From: Fredinandcohnia onubensis
GTDB taxonomy: Bacteria > Bacillota > Bacilli > Bacillales > Bacillaceae_L
DNA length: 64,000 nucleotides
Reading direction: 5' to 3'
Assembly (NCBI RefSeq): GCF_002734285.1
Contig: NZ_NSEA01000002.1
Span: 1-64,000 of the forward strand
The translations under genes and the position numbers were made by a program. Below the pieces are notes generated by a model, which worked only from the letters and a program-made list of their open reading frames with translations, did no database searches and was not told the origin of the DNA. Shown here in pieces: positions 1 to 9,318 of the stretch. The first letter of the stretch is position 1; each line of letters opens with the position of its first letter.

Positions 1-86
1 TATTGTGTTCAGTTTTCAAAGAACTTATTTAACCGTCGCTCAAAAGCGACTTTATTAATATATCATGTTTCATCGTATTAAGTCAA
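1..86 (-). promoter_or_regulatory. rRNA operon promoter and leader (operon continues left of window)
   Basis: Read on the minus strand there is a -35 TTGACT (81-86), an 18-bp spacer and a -10 TATATT (57-62). Next comes a perfect 6-bp hairpin (35-50) and then GTTCTTTGAAAACT (11-24), the box typical of Bacillus rRNA leaders and spacers. Transcription would leave the window leftward, so a 16S gene probably lies just outside. The promoter and box are seen; the gene itself is inferred. Confidence 0.72.
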
Positions 87-95
87 CACTTTTTT

Positions 96-540
96 TAAAG
101 TGTTAATTTCATAGATTCGAAGAACATAAAATTATATTAACATAATAAATTAAACAAATCAAGTTAGAAATATGTCGTTTTATTTATTTGTATCGAAACG
201 ACAAAATTAATATTATCATTTTAATCAACTCCTATCAACAACCAATTTATTACAAATATAATCACATATAATTATTTGGATATAATACCTACATATAAAT
301 AAATGCATCTCTATTTTATATTCGACCTCAACCATTCTACTTATGTAATTGTTTCAGATGTAGAATCAATATGTTTAATCACCTTTTGTAGATTAAACAA
401 TATGTATTCCTTTAATATTTCCTTTATGTAAAGAGAAATTAATCTACTTGGAGATTTGTTCCCATCATGATTGCTAACAAATGGTTAGAAAAGCCACCAT
501 TGACGTCAAATTGAAGAGACTTAGCAAAGAAAAAATAGAC
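96..540. other. AT-rich gene-free stretch with two dyads
   Basis: No convincing coding region is seen. Two inverted repeats stand out: TGTCGTTT/AAACGACA (173-180 and 196-203, 15-base loop) and GTTTAATC/GATTAAAC (373-380 and 391-398, 10-base loop). They could be regulatory or insulating sites upstream of the rRNA operon, but neither has a T-run in the right place to be a clear terminator. Confidence 0.4.
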
Positions 541-544
541 GAAA

Positions 545-599
545 GGGACAAGTACTGTGTCCCAACTGGGTCAACGGACCTGTCCCTACGTCCCACTAT
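545..599. repeat. GGGACAGG-type palindromic repeat, copy 1
   Basis: GGGACA (545-550) and TGTCCC (558-563) form a small palindrome, followed by a GGGTC...GGACCTGTCCCT...GTCCCA module. The same words recur near 2.4, 3.6, 10.3, 15.0 and 35.5 kb, always beside genes. It abuts the 3' end of the bmrA-like gene and may also act as its transcript end. Confidence 0.6.
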
Positions 600-2329
600 G
601 TCAACTGCTGTTCTGCAAAACTTCTATAAAGTTCGTGCCCTTCAGTCATTTCCTGATGTGTCCCTTTACCTGTGACTGTTCCCTTTTCAATAAAAATGAT
701 TTGATCGGCGTCCACGATGGTTGACAATCGATGAGCAATCACAAAGGTGGTGCGACCTTCCATGAGTCGCGATAATGCTTCTTGAACAATACTCTCGGAT
801 TGGCTATCTAGGCTTGCCGTTGCCTCGTCCATCATTAGAATTTTTGGATCCCGTAAAAAGGCTCGGGCAATCGCAATCCGCTGCCTCTGACCACCGGATA
901 GTTTCACACCGCGCTCGCCTACTTCGGTATTTAATCCATGTGAAAAAGCACGAATGAATTCATCCGCATAAGCCATTTTTGCCACTTCCCATAAGCGGTC
1001 ATCTGATATCTGATCTGCATTTTTTAAACCATAGCATAAATTTTCACGAATGGTTCCCGCCATCATCGCACTTTCCTGTGAGACATAACCGATTTGACTT
1101 CGCCATGATTCTAGTGATAACTCGTGAATAGGTATGTCACCTATTCGAATTTCACCAGTTGTTGGCTCATAATATCGTTCCAGCAAGCCAAACATCGTCG
1201 TTTTTCCGCTACCACTTGGTCCTGCAAATGCAATCATTTGGCCTGGCTTTGCCACAAAGGATACATCTTGAATAACTGGCTCCTCATCACTATAGGCAAA
1301 TGATACATGTTCAACATATATCGGTAAATTCGAAATATCAAGGTCTTTTCCTTGCTGACCTTCTTCCAATGGAAGGTCAATGATATCAATAATCCGTTCT
1401 GTTGCACCTTTTGCTTTTTGCAGTTGCGTGAAAAACATCGCAAATGATGTAATCGGAAAAATAATTTGAAATAAATAAAGAAGGAATGCAACAAGTGATC
1501 CTGTTGTCATTGATCCGTTAGAAACACGGATTCCTCCATACCCAATAATGATTACAATTACAATCATGACGATGGTGTACATAATCGGACCGATTAGCGC
1601 GAAAATCTTCGCCTCTCTTAATCCATATGTAAGTAGGTTACGAACACCGTTGACTCCTTTTTCCTCTTCAAAGCCTTCAGCAGTTGAAGACTTCATTAAT
1701 CGAATCTCACTAATCGTTTGTTGTATTTTTCCAGAAAATGTGGCGGTTTCATCCTGCAAGCCTCGTGAGATTTTCGCCATCTTACTTCCAAGTGGCATCA
1801 TGATGACCATCGTAAGCGGAACGGAAACGAGCATGAGAAGTGTCATTTTCCAATCCATAATTAACAAAATGATGATGGCCCCAATGATTGAAATAACACC
1901 AGTGATAAATTGCGGGAAATGCTGTGAAATTAAATCCTTTACTATTCCAGTGTCATTGACAACTCGGCTAACCGACTCCCCACTTTGTTGCTTATCGAAA
2001 TAACTGACCGGTAACCGGATGAGCTTTTCCCACATTTTCTCACGCAACCGTGCTACAATCCGTTGACCAACTGCAGCAAGCATATAAGTTGATACTCCAT
2101 CAATCACCGCTTGTAAAAGGAACACGGCTGCAATAATCGCGATTAGAGTACCATTAATCGATATCCCGGAAAATCCATCCACGAGCTCTCGCGTTAATAA
2201 CGGAATCGAAAGCCCCACAAATGTTGTAATAATACTCCCAACTAAACCAAGAGTCAGCGCTGCCTTCGGAATATTCGTCGACAAAATCAAACGAAAAAAC
2301 GGCCTCAACCCATTATCCTCTTTCTTCAT
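596..2329 (-). CDS. bmrA: BmrA-like homodimeric ABC multidrug exporter
   Basis: Half-size ABC exporter of 577 residues, six membrane segments in residues 20-305 followed by an ATPase domain. Walker A is GPSGSGKTT (about 370-378), the signature LSGGQRQR lies near 475 and Walker B MMDEA with the catalytic Glu near 500, so the site looks canonical as expected for a homodimer. Sequence is close along the full length to B. subtilis BmrA (589 aa), including LPVSYFD and the REAK coupling region. Expected role: ATP-driven export of hydrophobic drugs across the cell membrane. It stands alone; a palindromic repeat lies against its stop codon and another lies about 55 bp upstream of its start. Family call is firm, substrate is inferred. 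Confidence 0.9.
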   Translation of the reverse strand: MKKEDNGLRPFFRLILSTNIPKAALTLGLVGSIITTFVGLSIPLLTRELVDGFSGISINGTLIAIIAAVFLLQAVIDGVSTYMLAAVGQRIVARLREKMWEKLIRLPVSYFDKQQSGESVSRVVNDTGIVKDLISQHFPQFITGVISIIGAIIILLIMDWKMTLLMLVSVPLTMVIMMPLGSKMAKISRGLQDETATFSGKIQQTISEIRLMKSSTAEGFEEEKGVNGVRNLLTYGLREAKIFALIGPIMYTIVMIVIVIIIGYGGIRVSNGSMTTGSLVAFLLYLFQIIFPITSFAMFFTQLQKAKGATERIIDIIDLPLEEGQQGKDLDISNLPIYVEHVSFAYSDEEPVIQDVSFVAKPGQMIAFAGPSGSGKTTMFGLLERYYEPTTGEIRIGDIPIHELSLESWRSQIGYVSQESAMMAGTIRENLCYGLKNADQISDDRLWEVAKMAYADEFIRAFSHGLNTEVGERGVKLSGGQRQRIAIARAFLRDPKILMMDEATASLDSQSESIVQEALSRLMEGRTTFVIAHRLSTIVDADQIIFIEKGTVTGKGTHQEMTEGHELYRSFAEQQLT

Positions 2330-2382
2330 ACCTATTTACTCCTTCCTGGAACAATGCACACCCGTCATGAGCAGATAGCTCC

Positions 2383-2411
2383 TGGGACAGAGGGACAGGT
2401 CCATCGTCCCA
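2383..2411. repeat. GGGACAGG-type palindromic repeat, copy 2
   Basis: TGGGACAG-AGGGACAGGTCC-ATCGTCCCA module upstream of bmrA and about 290 bp before the catalase gene. Terminal TGGGAC/GTCCCA arms are inverted. It has no coding capacity. Confidence 0.6.
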
Positions 2412-2703
2412 TCCTACATTAATCCAAACATAGCACTCCTTTACCTACGAATCAAACGAGATAAAGTTACAATACTTGAACAGATATTTTGTATCGTTCA
2501 TTCAATCCATTTCAATTTTATGAGAGTACCTCTCACCAAGAACATCTGCGCCCTAGCGCTCCACACTATGTATTGAACACGGATAAACACCCATTTTTTC
2601 TAATATAAACACCTAATTGTTACGGCTTCATATTCTAGTTAACATAGGCATTTTATACAGAGTCCTATGATTCTTTGATTTTAAATATGGAGGTTGACAA
2701 ACG

Positions 2704-3561
2704 ATGTTCTATCATATTAAAGAATTACAGTACCGAGCGAAACCAGATCGTCCGGATGCGCTTTTTGCAAAACAACTTCAAGAGGTCCTAGGTGGGCAAT
2801 TTGGCGAAATTTCTGTTGCTCTACAATACTTATTCCAAGGATGGAATGTACGAGGTGCAGATGGTAAATATAAAGATTTACTTATGGACACAGGCGCTGA
2901 GGAGCTTGCCCACATCGAAATGTTAGCAACAATGATTGCTAGGTTACTTGATGGCGCTCCGGTTGGTGACCAGGAAATTGCTGCACAAGATCCTGTGATT
3001 GGAGCAATTCTAGGTGGTATGAACCCACAACACGCAATCGTATCAGGGCTTGGGGCAATGCCGGCTGATAGTGTAGGAAATCGTTGGACAGCTGACTACA
3101 TTATCGCGAGCGGTAACCTGTTAGCTGACTTCCGAGCAAATTTGAACGCTGAATCTCAAGGTCGCTTACAAGTTGTTCGTTTGTATGAATCAACAACTGA
3201 CCGTGGTGTAAAGGATATGCTTTCATGGTTAATTGCAAGAGACACGATGCATCAAAATCAGTGGATAGCTGCTATTTATGAACTTGAATCAAAAGAAAAT
3301 ATTGTCGTACCAAGTACATTCCCACGTGAATTGGAAAAACGTGAAGTTTCTCATGTCCTATTCAATTTCTCTCGTGGAAACGAAAGTGCTACAGGTAGAT
3401 GGGCAAATGGTCCGAGTATGGATGGCGAAGGTGTATTTAAATATGTAGAAAACCCTCAACCATTAGCCAAAGCACCAAAACTACGCCCAGCACCACCATA
3501 CATTCACGATACATTACCTGCCGTATTACACAACGGCTTAATACCACCAAACATGTGCTAA
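2704..3561 (+). CDS. ydbD: Manganese catalase (YdbD-like)
   Basis: Dimanganese catalase of 285 residues, a ferritin-like four-helix bundle that disproportionates hydrogen peroxide. The five expected metal ligands can be placed: Glu35 (GEIS), Glu67 and His70 (EELAH), Glu150 (NAES) and His183 (TMHQ). The length and the proline-rich tail (APKLRPAPPYIHD) match the YdbD/CotJC family. The start ATG follows GGAGG at good distance. It is monocistronic, with a 370-bp upstream gap holding a palindromic repeat and presumably its promoter. Family members include both vegetative and spore-coat proteins; which applies here cannot be told from sequence. Confidence 0.92.
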   Translation: MFYHIKELQYRAKPDRPDALFAKQLQEVLGGQFGEISVALQYLFQGWNVRGADGKYKDLLMDTGAEELAHIEMLATMIARLLDGAPVGDQEIAAQDPVIGAILGGMNPQHAIVSGLGAMPADSVGNRWTADYIIASGNLLADFRANLNAESQGRLQVVRLYESTTDRGVKDMLSWLIARDTMHQNQWIAAIYELESKENIVVPSTFPRELEKREVSHVLFNFSRGNESATGRWANGPSMDGEGVFKYVENPQPLAKAPKLRPAPPYIHDTLPAVLHNGLIPPNMC

Positions 3562-3579
3562 TTTTTTCACAAGTTTTCG

Positions 3580-3620
3580 TGTCCCACAAACTGGGACACG
3601 GGACCTGTCCCTGCGACCCA
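3580..3620. repeat. GGGACAGG-type palindromic repeat, copy 3
   Basis: TGTCCCACAAACTGGGACA forms a hairpin, then CGGGACCTGTCCCTGCGACCCA. It lies 18 bp after the catalase stop codon, so it may also shape the 3' end of that mRNA. Confidence 0.62.
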
Positions 3621-3660
3621 CATGCAACCAGCATGCGACCCAAACCCACGACCCACATGC
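3614..3660. repeat. Short direct repeats CGACCCACATGC
   Basis: The 12-mer CGACCCACATGC occurs at 3614-3625 and 3649-3660, with a related CGACCCAAACCC between them (3636-3647). The 180-bp gap to the next gene otherwise shows no clear leader peptide. Confidence 0.45.
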
Positions 3661-3800
3661 GTACCACACTTGTTCACCCCAACCAACACGTGACAGACGT
3701 GCTCCCTTCCATAGCAAGATAGTCCATGTAAGTTGATAGGGAAATCCATGTTACCTTTGTAAGTAATGCGGTAATCTTACTTTACGACATTTTTTAGAAG

Positions 3801-5600
3801 GTGATGGATTTGAATGTGAAACCTATTTTTCGTGAGCATTTGATTCAAAATAGATGGGGATATATAATGGGTACCATTTTGGTTACGATTTCCCTCATAT
3901 TGCAACTTGTTGTACCGATGTTACTTGAAGTCTTCACAGATGGTCTACAAACCTTTTCTACAAACAGCGATGAACTAATCCAGATTGCCCTTTGGATGGT
4001 AATAGTAGGTATTGGTGTATTCGCCTTCAGGTCTACAGGCAGAATTTATATTTTTCGTTTATCAAGACTGTTAGAACGTAATATTCGTGAACGGTTATTT
4101 TCTCATTGGGAGACTCTGCAAACAGAGTATTATCAAAAGCAACGGATTGGAAACTTAATGGCACATGCTGTTAATGATGTAAATGTCTTAAGGCAAATTG
4201 GTATGCAAGGTGTATTCCAAACATTAGAAGCCGCCGTACTTATTACAGTGACAGTCATCATGATGGCGACGACCATTGATTTGTATTTAACATTGTTAGT
4301 CCTTTTACCACTCCCTGGTTTAACCTACTTGGCCTATCGATTTCGCATAAAAATTAGAATGCACTCAAATCTTGTCCAAGAAGCCATTGGCAGCTTAACG
4401 AGCCGAGTCCAGGAGTATTGCTCCGGAATCAGAATCATTAAAACATATGTCCAAGAAAAATCTGAATTAAAAAAATTTGAACAGGACAATCAAACCAATG
4501 TAGAGGCAAATCAACAATTAATTCGGTCCAACTCCCTTTTCAACTCACTTAGTCAAGGAATCGTTGGGCTCAGCTACCTTACCTCGATTGTGTTTGGTTC
4601 CATTTTAGTTATGCAAAACACCATTTCACTTGGTGAATTTGTCGCCTTTAATACGTATTTATCACTTTTAGTTGGTCCTATTGAAAATTTAGGTAAAGTT
4701 ATTAATCTACTTCAACAGGGATCCGCGGCCGATTTACGCTTAAGAGATGTACTTTCTACAAAACCTTCTATTAAAGACGAAGACGGAATTGTAAACATCC
4801 CATCGATTCAAGGCGACATTACGATTAAAGGGCTATCTTTTTCGTATCAAAATAAACAAGGTCATGCACTTTCTTCCATTGATTTACACATACCAAAAGG
4901 CACAACCTTAGCTATTGTTGGAAAAATCGGTAGCGGCAAATCAACCCTTGTTAATCTACTTCTACGAATCTACAATCCACCTCGAAAAACCATCTATATC
5001 GACCATACAGATATTCGGGATATACCGCTTAAAATGCTGCGACGATCAATCGGGTTTGTTCCACAAGATCATTTTCTTTTTTCCACATCCATCAAGGAAA
5101 ATATCGGATTTGATCCAAAGGGATATAAAGATCACCAAGTGGGACTTGCTGCAAAACAAGCCCATGTTTATCACGATATTAAAGAGTTGCCACAAGGATT
5201 TGAAACGACTTTAGGGGAACGCGGCTTGTCATTATCAGGAGGCCAACGACAACGGGTTAGCATTGCTCGCGCCTTGGTGAAAGAAGCACCTATCATGATT
5301 TTTGATGATAGCTTGTCTGCTGTTGATTCGAAAACAGAAAAAAATATTTTACACACACTCAAAACGAAGATGAAAGAGACCACAACAATCCTAATTAGCC
5401 ACCGAATTTCCACGATTCAGCACGCTGACCAGATCATTGTACTTGACCAAGGAAAAATTATTGAGAGAGGGACACATCAGACCCTTTTAAAAAACAATGG
5501 GGTGTATAAAAAAATGCATAACCAGCAGTTGACCGGACTAAATGTACATCCCGCCGACTCAAATGGGAAACCGATTGCGATTAAGAGGAGGAATCGATGA
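3801..5600 (+). CDS. bmrC: ABC multidrug exporter subunit BmrC-like (degenerate ATP site)
   Basis: ABC half-transporter of about 599 residues: six membrane segments then an ATPase domain. The Walker A is unusual (GKIGSGKST) and Walker B ends MIFDDS, with Asp where the catalytic Glu should be, while the signature LSGGQ is normal. That is the pattern of the degenerate half of a heterodimeric exporter, as in B. subtilis BmrC (YheI). It overlaps the next gene by 4 bases, so the two are translated together. The real start is uncertain: the reading frame opens at GTG 3801 inside the Shine-Dalgarno AGAAGGTGAT, so TTG 3810 is best placed. Likely exports drugs together with the BmrD-like partner. Confidence 0.87.
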   Translation: MMDLNVKPIFREHLIQNRWGYIMGTILVTISLILQLVVPMLLEVFTDGLQTFSTNSDELIQIALWMVIVGIGVFAFRSTGRIYIFRLSRLLERNIRERLFSHWETLQTEYYQKQRIGNLMAHAVNDVNVLRQIGMQGVFQTLEAAVLITVTVIMMATTIDLYLTLLVLLPLPGLTYLAYRFRIKIRMHSNLVQEAIGSLTSRVQEYCSGIRIIKTYVQEKSELKKFEQDNQTNVEANQQLIRSNSLFNSLSQGIVGLSYLTSIVFGSILVMQNTISLGEFVAFNTYLSLLVGPIENLGKVINLLQQGSAADLRLRDVLSTKPSIKDEDGIVNIPSIQGDITIKGLSFSYQNKQGHALSSIDLHIPKGTTLAIVGKIGSGKSTLVNLLLRIYNPPRKTIYIDHTDIRDIPLKMLRRSIGFVPQDHFLFSTSIKENIGFDPKGYKDHQVGLAAKQAHVYHDIKELPQGFETTLGERGLSLSGGQRQRVSIARALVKEAPIMIFDDSLSAVDSKTEKNILHTLKTKMKETTTILISHRISTIQHADQIIVLDQGKIIERGTHQTLLKNNGVYKKMHNQQLTGLNVHPADSNGKPIAIKRRNR

Positions 5601-7729
5601 TCGAAAAGAATGAAACAAACCAACTCAAAAAATATAGTGATCAACAATTATTACGAAACATTCTTGCGTTTGCAAAACCGTATTGGAAGCTCTTTGTATT
5701 CTCTCTCCTTTTGACAACCTTGATTGTTATCGCAAGTCTGGCCCAGCCCTATCTAATTAAAGTCGCGATTGACAATCATATTAATGGAATCTATGCACCC
5801 ATGGTTTATGTCGAACAATCCGAAAAAGACCAAGCATTACATATACTCGAAGAACAAGGTATAAAAGGGAAAGAAGTTACGTCTTTTGAGGGTTATACGT
5901 ATTTTCGTGTAACAGAATCTGGAGATGAGCTACCTGCTGGTGTGCAAAAAGCAAGCATTGTTTCAATCGATGGAACACACTACCTCATCCATGGTTGGAA
6001 TAATGGATTAAAGAATCCAAATAACTATGAGATTATAAACGATCGAATTACCATTAACGACAGTGCCTACCCTGTTATTTCCTTGCAAGGAGAGGTGGAG
6101 CAATTATTTCGCAGCCAGGACTACACAGGAATGATTTGGCTTGGTGTGCTTTATTTTGTGTTGATTATTGGTTCATCCGTCCTTACGTATTATCAAAATA
6201 ACTCCTTACAATTTACAGGTCAATCCGTCATTTACGATATCCGGCAAACGATTATGAAGCACTTGTCTCGTATGCAGGTTTCATTTTATGATAAAAATCC
6301 AATTGGTCGACTTGTCACAAGAATTACACATGATGTTGAAGCATTGAACCAACTTTATTCTCAAGTCATTGTAAATCTCATACGTGAAATCTTATTGCTA
6401 CTCGGGATTATCGTAATTATGTTACAAATGAGCGTTAAGCTTACATTGATTAGTTTTACAGTGATTCCGTTCATCGCCCTACTTACGTTTTATTTTAAAA
6501 AGGTTATTCGAAACGCGCAAAGATACGTTCGTTATGTCTTGAGTAAATTAAATGCCTATTTAGCTGAGAATCTGTCAGGAATGAGTATCATTCAAATTTT
6601 TGTTCGTGAGGAAAAGCAATTAGAGCAATTTAATGAATTGAATCAAGAACATTATCGGGCCGGGATGCGTCAAACTGTATTAAATTCGATTTTTAATCCT
6701 TCCATTGGCTTCTTTGGTAATATTTCGATGGCATTACTCATTTGGTATGGAGGCAGAAATGTATTAGACGGTGCCATTACGTTTGGCGTGGTGTATGCGT
6801 TCACCCACTATGTACGGCAATTTTTCGAACCATTACGAGGTCTTGCCGACAGGTTTAATCAAATTCAAGCAGCTCTAGCATCTGCAGAACGGATATTTGA
6901 TACATTGGAGACAAAGCCCACGATTGTGAATAATGTAGACCCTATTAAGCTTCCAAACAAGGTGAACGGAAAAATTGAGTTTAAGAATGTATGGTTTGCC
7001 TACCAGTCAGAAGATTGGGTGTTAAAAGATATCAGTTTCACCATCGCTTCTGGAGAAACCATCGGTATTGTTGGCGCAACAGGTGCAGGGAAAAGCTCTA
7101 TTATACAATTAATCAATCGTTTTTATGATATTCAAAAAGGAAGTATCACATTAGATGGGGTATCAATAAAGGATGTTGAAATAAGTGAGTTGCGAAAGCA
7201 TGTGGGGATTATCCAACAGGACAGTTTTGTATTTTCAGGAACTGTATTTGATAATATTCGCCTAAATAATAAAACAATCGGTGATGAAGAAATAAGAAAA
7301 GCAGCCAAATCCGTTGGGATTGACCCCTTCTTTAAAAACCTACCACAACAATACGAAACTTTACTTGGAGAACAAGGAACGGTGTTATCAACTGGACAAC
7401 GACAGCTTCTCTCCTTTTTACGAGCGATGATGGCAAATCCTGACGTCTTAATTTTAGATGAAGCTACTGCCAATATTGATACAGAAACTGAAATCGTTGT
7501 ACAGGATACCCTAAAACGAATTTCGAAAAACCGAACAACGATTATCATAGCGCACCGCCTCTCCACCATTCAGCATGCAGATAATATCATTGTTTTAGAT
7601 AAAGGAAGAATTATAGAAACGGGCACCCACGCCCGCCTTCTTCAACAAAAAGGCGCATATTATCGCTTATGTATGAGCCAAAACAAGCAACAAATGTCTA
7701 AAAAACAAAAAACAAAACTGTATCACTAA
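5597..7729 (+). CDS. bmrD: ABC multidrug exporter subunit BmrD-like (catalytic site)
   Basis: ABC half-transporter of 710 residues, longer than its partner because of an extra segment of about 110 residues (roughly 65-175) between the first two membrane helices, as in B. subtilis BmrD (YheH). Walker A is GATGAGKSS and Walker B LILDEATANID carries the catalytic Glu, but the signature is LSTGQ instead of LSGGQ. Paired with the BmrC-like Asp, this gives one intact and one degenerate ATP site in the dimer. ATGA overlap with the upstream gene shows translational coupling. It ends at a strong bidirectional terminator shared with the convergent AraC gene. Confidence 0.9.
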   Translation: MIEKNETNQLKKYSDQQLLRNILAFAKPYWKLFVFSLLLTTLIVIASLAQPYLIKVAIDNHINGIYAPMVYVEQSEKDQALHILEEQGIKGKEVTSFEGYTYFRVTESGDELPAGVQKASIVSIDGTHYLIHGWNNGLKNPNNYEIINDRITINDSAYPVISLQGEVEQLFRSQDYTGMIWLGVLYFVLIIGSSVLTYYQNNSLQFTGQSVIYDIRQTIMKHLSRMQVSFYDKNPIGRLVTRITHDVEALNQLYSQVIVNLIREILLLLGIIVIMLQMSVKLTLISFTVIPFIALLTFYFKKVIRNAQRYVRYVLSKLNAYLAENLSGMSIIQIFVREEKQLEQFNELNQEHYRAGMRQTVLNSIFNPSIGFFGNISMALLIWYGGRNVLDGAITFGVVYAFTHYVRQFFEPLRGLADRFNQIQAALASAERIFDTLETKPTIVNNVDPIKLPNKVNGKIEFKNVWFAYQSEDWVLKDISFTIASGETIGIVGATGAGKSSIIQLINRFYDIQKGSITLDGVSIKDVEISELRKHVGIIQQDSFVFSGTVFDNIRLNNKTIGDEEIRKAAKSVGIDPFFKNLPQQYETLLGEQGTVLSTGQRQLLSFLRAMMANPDVLILDEATANIDTETEIVVQDTLKRISKNRTTIIIAHRLSTIQHADNIIVLDKGRIIETGTHARLLQQKGAYYRLCMSQNKQQMSKKQKTKLYH

Positions 7730-7735
7730 TAGGTG

Positions 7736-7786
7736 AATGACTACCATTATTTCCGTTTTTCATCAGAAATATGGTAGTCATTTTTC
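7736..7786. terminator. Bidirectional terminator between bmrD and araC-type gene
   Basis: AATGACTACCAT-T-ATTTC (7736-7753) pairs with GAAATATGGTAGTCATT (7766-7782), a 17-bp stem with one bulge, followed by T residues on the plus strand. It overlaps the last codons of the convergent AraC-type gene. Confidence 0.8.
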
Positions 7787-8637
7787 GTTGAGCTTACAAA
7801 TGTCTTGTGGTTATCACTAAATTGAGTCGGTGAAACACCTACGATTCTTTTAAAAATGCGACTAAAATATAATTCATCCTGATACCCGACACTTTGGCTG
7901 ATCTCTTTAATTCGAAAATCGGAAATCGCCAATAGTTCTTTTGCTCGGTCAATTCGAACATGGGTTAAGTAATCGATCGGGCTATAGCCCACATATTCTT
8001 TGAATAGACGTGCATAATGACTCGTACTCAAACCAGCCATCTTAGCTAATTCCGAAAGATTCATATGTTCATGATAATGATTCACAATATAATCGATAGT
8101 GGTATCGATGGCCATTGTCGAGTTTCCTGTAATCTTTTGCGAGCGAAAGTCCTGAATAATCATCAGCAATAATTCTTGAAAATGCAATCTTCGCTGCATC
8201 GCCACTGCGGGTCCTCTGCGTTTGGAAAGTTGATGGATTTGATCTAACACATGAATCATATTTCCCGTATTTGTAATTGGAAACACTCCTTGTAAAGGAA
8301 AGGATGTTGCTTCGGGACGTTCAAAAATCCAATGCCCTTTTTCCTCAAAAGCTATTGCATATGTAAAGCGAACGAAATAAAATTCAAGTGGGTTTGATGA
8401 GGATGTCTTTTTTTCACAGATCATCCCCGGCCTAAAAATAACTAGTTTACCAGGTTTCAACTTATACTTTGTACCGTCCATAGTTACTTCACCACTTCCT
8501 TTTGTAATAAACCAAATGGAATGGTGTGGCTGCTCTCGGAACGGCTTATACCAGTCAGGCTTACATCTCTTGTAACCGGACAGTAATAATGAAAAGACAA
8601 GCTGATTTAAATGCTTCGCTATTTTACCCGTATTCAC
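7747..8637 (-). CDS. AraC-family transcriptional regulator
   Basis: 296 residues: an N-terminal cupin-like sensing domain (about 20-170, with GSGEVTMDGTKYKLKPGKL) and a C-terminal pair of helix-turn-helix motifs (about 185-285). The second ends with the family hallmark VGYQDELYFSRIFKR...GVSPTQFS. Such proteins usually sense a small ligand, often a sugar, and activate nearby genes. It converges on the bmrCD pair, so a role there is not supported by promoter layout; the divergent membrane-protein gene at 8.8 kb is a possible target. Ligand unknown. Confidence 0.85.
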   Translation of the reverse strand: MNTGKIAKHLNQLVFSLLLSGYKRCKPDWYKPFREQPHHSIWFITKGSGEVTMDGTKYKLKPGKLVIFRPGMICEKKTSSSNPLEFYFVRFTYAIAFEEKGHWIFERPEATSFPLQGVFPITNTGNMIHVLDQIHQLSKRRGPAVAMQRRLHFQELLLMIIQDFRSQKITGNSTMAIDTTIDYIVNHYHEHMNLSELAKMAGLSTSHYARLFKEYVGYSPIDYLTHVRIDRAKELLAISDFRIKEISQSVGYQDELYFSRIFKRIVGVSPTQFSDNHKTFVSSTKNDYHISDEKRK

Positions 8638-8798
8638 GCAAACACCACCTCACAAAAGAATCCCCATATCCTATTCACCAACATTTATAAATATTCCAAT
8701 GAGACATAGGTCCCTTATCCTAAATGGCCAACAAACCTTGGCTTCCTAGACACCATTTCCAAAACCATTCCATACATTGTAGTAAATGGGGTGATAAT

Positions 8799-9266
8799 GT
8801 GAAACGTTGGTTGAAGTTCTTTATTTTAATTTACCTCTCAGTTTTATTTTTTGGCAGTTTTTTAGCAATAGGTGTACTGTGGGTTGGTGCACTTGATGAG
8901 ACACTCCACATCCAAGAAAACATTAAAATGTTCCTATATTATTTCTTTGCCGGAGCTATTGGCGGTTCACTTCGGCATCTGTATATGTTCTGTTCCCATT
9001 ATATGAACGATAGTTTAATTGATCCTCGTCATTGGGTCATGTATATTTTCTTCCCCCTCTTTGCGACGGGAACAGCAGTCATCGCTGTCACACTCATTCA
9101 AAGTGGGATTTTAATGATTGATTTCACCGACAATATTGATGGTCCATTCGCACAGGTCAGTGTCGCCTTCTTTGTCGGATTTGGCTTTAACCGATTTCTC
9201 AATAAACTCAATGAGATCTCAACAGGTTTGTTTGATATGAGAAAACAAGATCAAAAAAAGGGATGA
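8799..9266 (+). CDS. Small multi-pass membrane protein, unknown function
   Basis: About 155 residues with four predicted membrane helices (roughly residues 5-30, 42-62, 78-98 and 112-130) and a charged tail. I chose GTG 8799 because GGGGTGAT (8788-8795) sits just before it; the frame is open upstream to ATG 8724, but those 25 residues look non-membrane and lack a ribosome site. No family is recognised. It is divergent from the AraC-type regulator and has its own terminator. Confidence 0.6.
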   Translation: MKRWLKFFILIYLSVLFFGSFLAIGVLWVGALDETLHIQENIKMFLYYFFAGAIGGSLRHLYMFCSHYMNDSLIDPRHWVMYIFFPLFATGTAVIAVTLIQSGILMIDFTDNIDGPFAQVSVAFFVGFGFNRFLNKLNEISTGLFDMRKQDQKKG

Positions 9267-9285
9267 GTTTCTCAGTCCCTTTCAG
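9257..9285 (+). terminator. Terminator overlapping the membrane-protein stop codon
   Basis: AAAGGGATGAG (9257-9267) and CTCAGTCCCTTT (9271-9282) form an 11-bp stem with one bulged G and a TTT loop. The stop codon lies inside the stem. Confidence 0.65.
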
Positions 9286-9291
9286 ATATAA

Positions 9292-9317
9292 AAAGTGGTC
9301 CGGAAACGGACCACTTT
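9292..9317 (-). terminator. Terminator of the auxin-efflux-type carrier gene
   Basis: Perfect 11-bp stem AAAGTGGTCCG/CGGACCACTTT (9292-9302, 9307-9317) with a four-base loop. On the minus strand it is followed by a T-run, directly after the carrier stop codon. Confidence 0.85.
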
Positions 9318-9318
9318 G

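Noticed and set aside
481-675. Open frame of 64 codons on the plus strand
   Set aside because: It overlaps a palindromic repeat and the bmrA-like gene in antisense, has no ribosome site and no family features.
3621-3800. bmrB-like leader peptide ahead of bmrCD
   Set aside because: Only a four-codon frame without ribosome site is found; no attenuator hairpin pair is visible.
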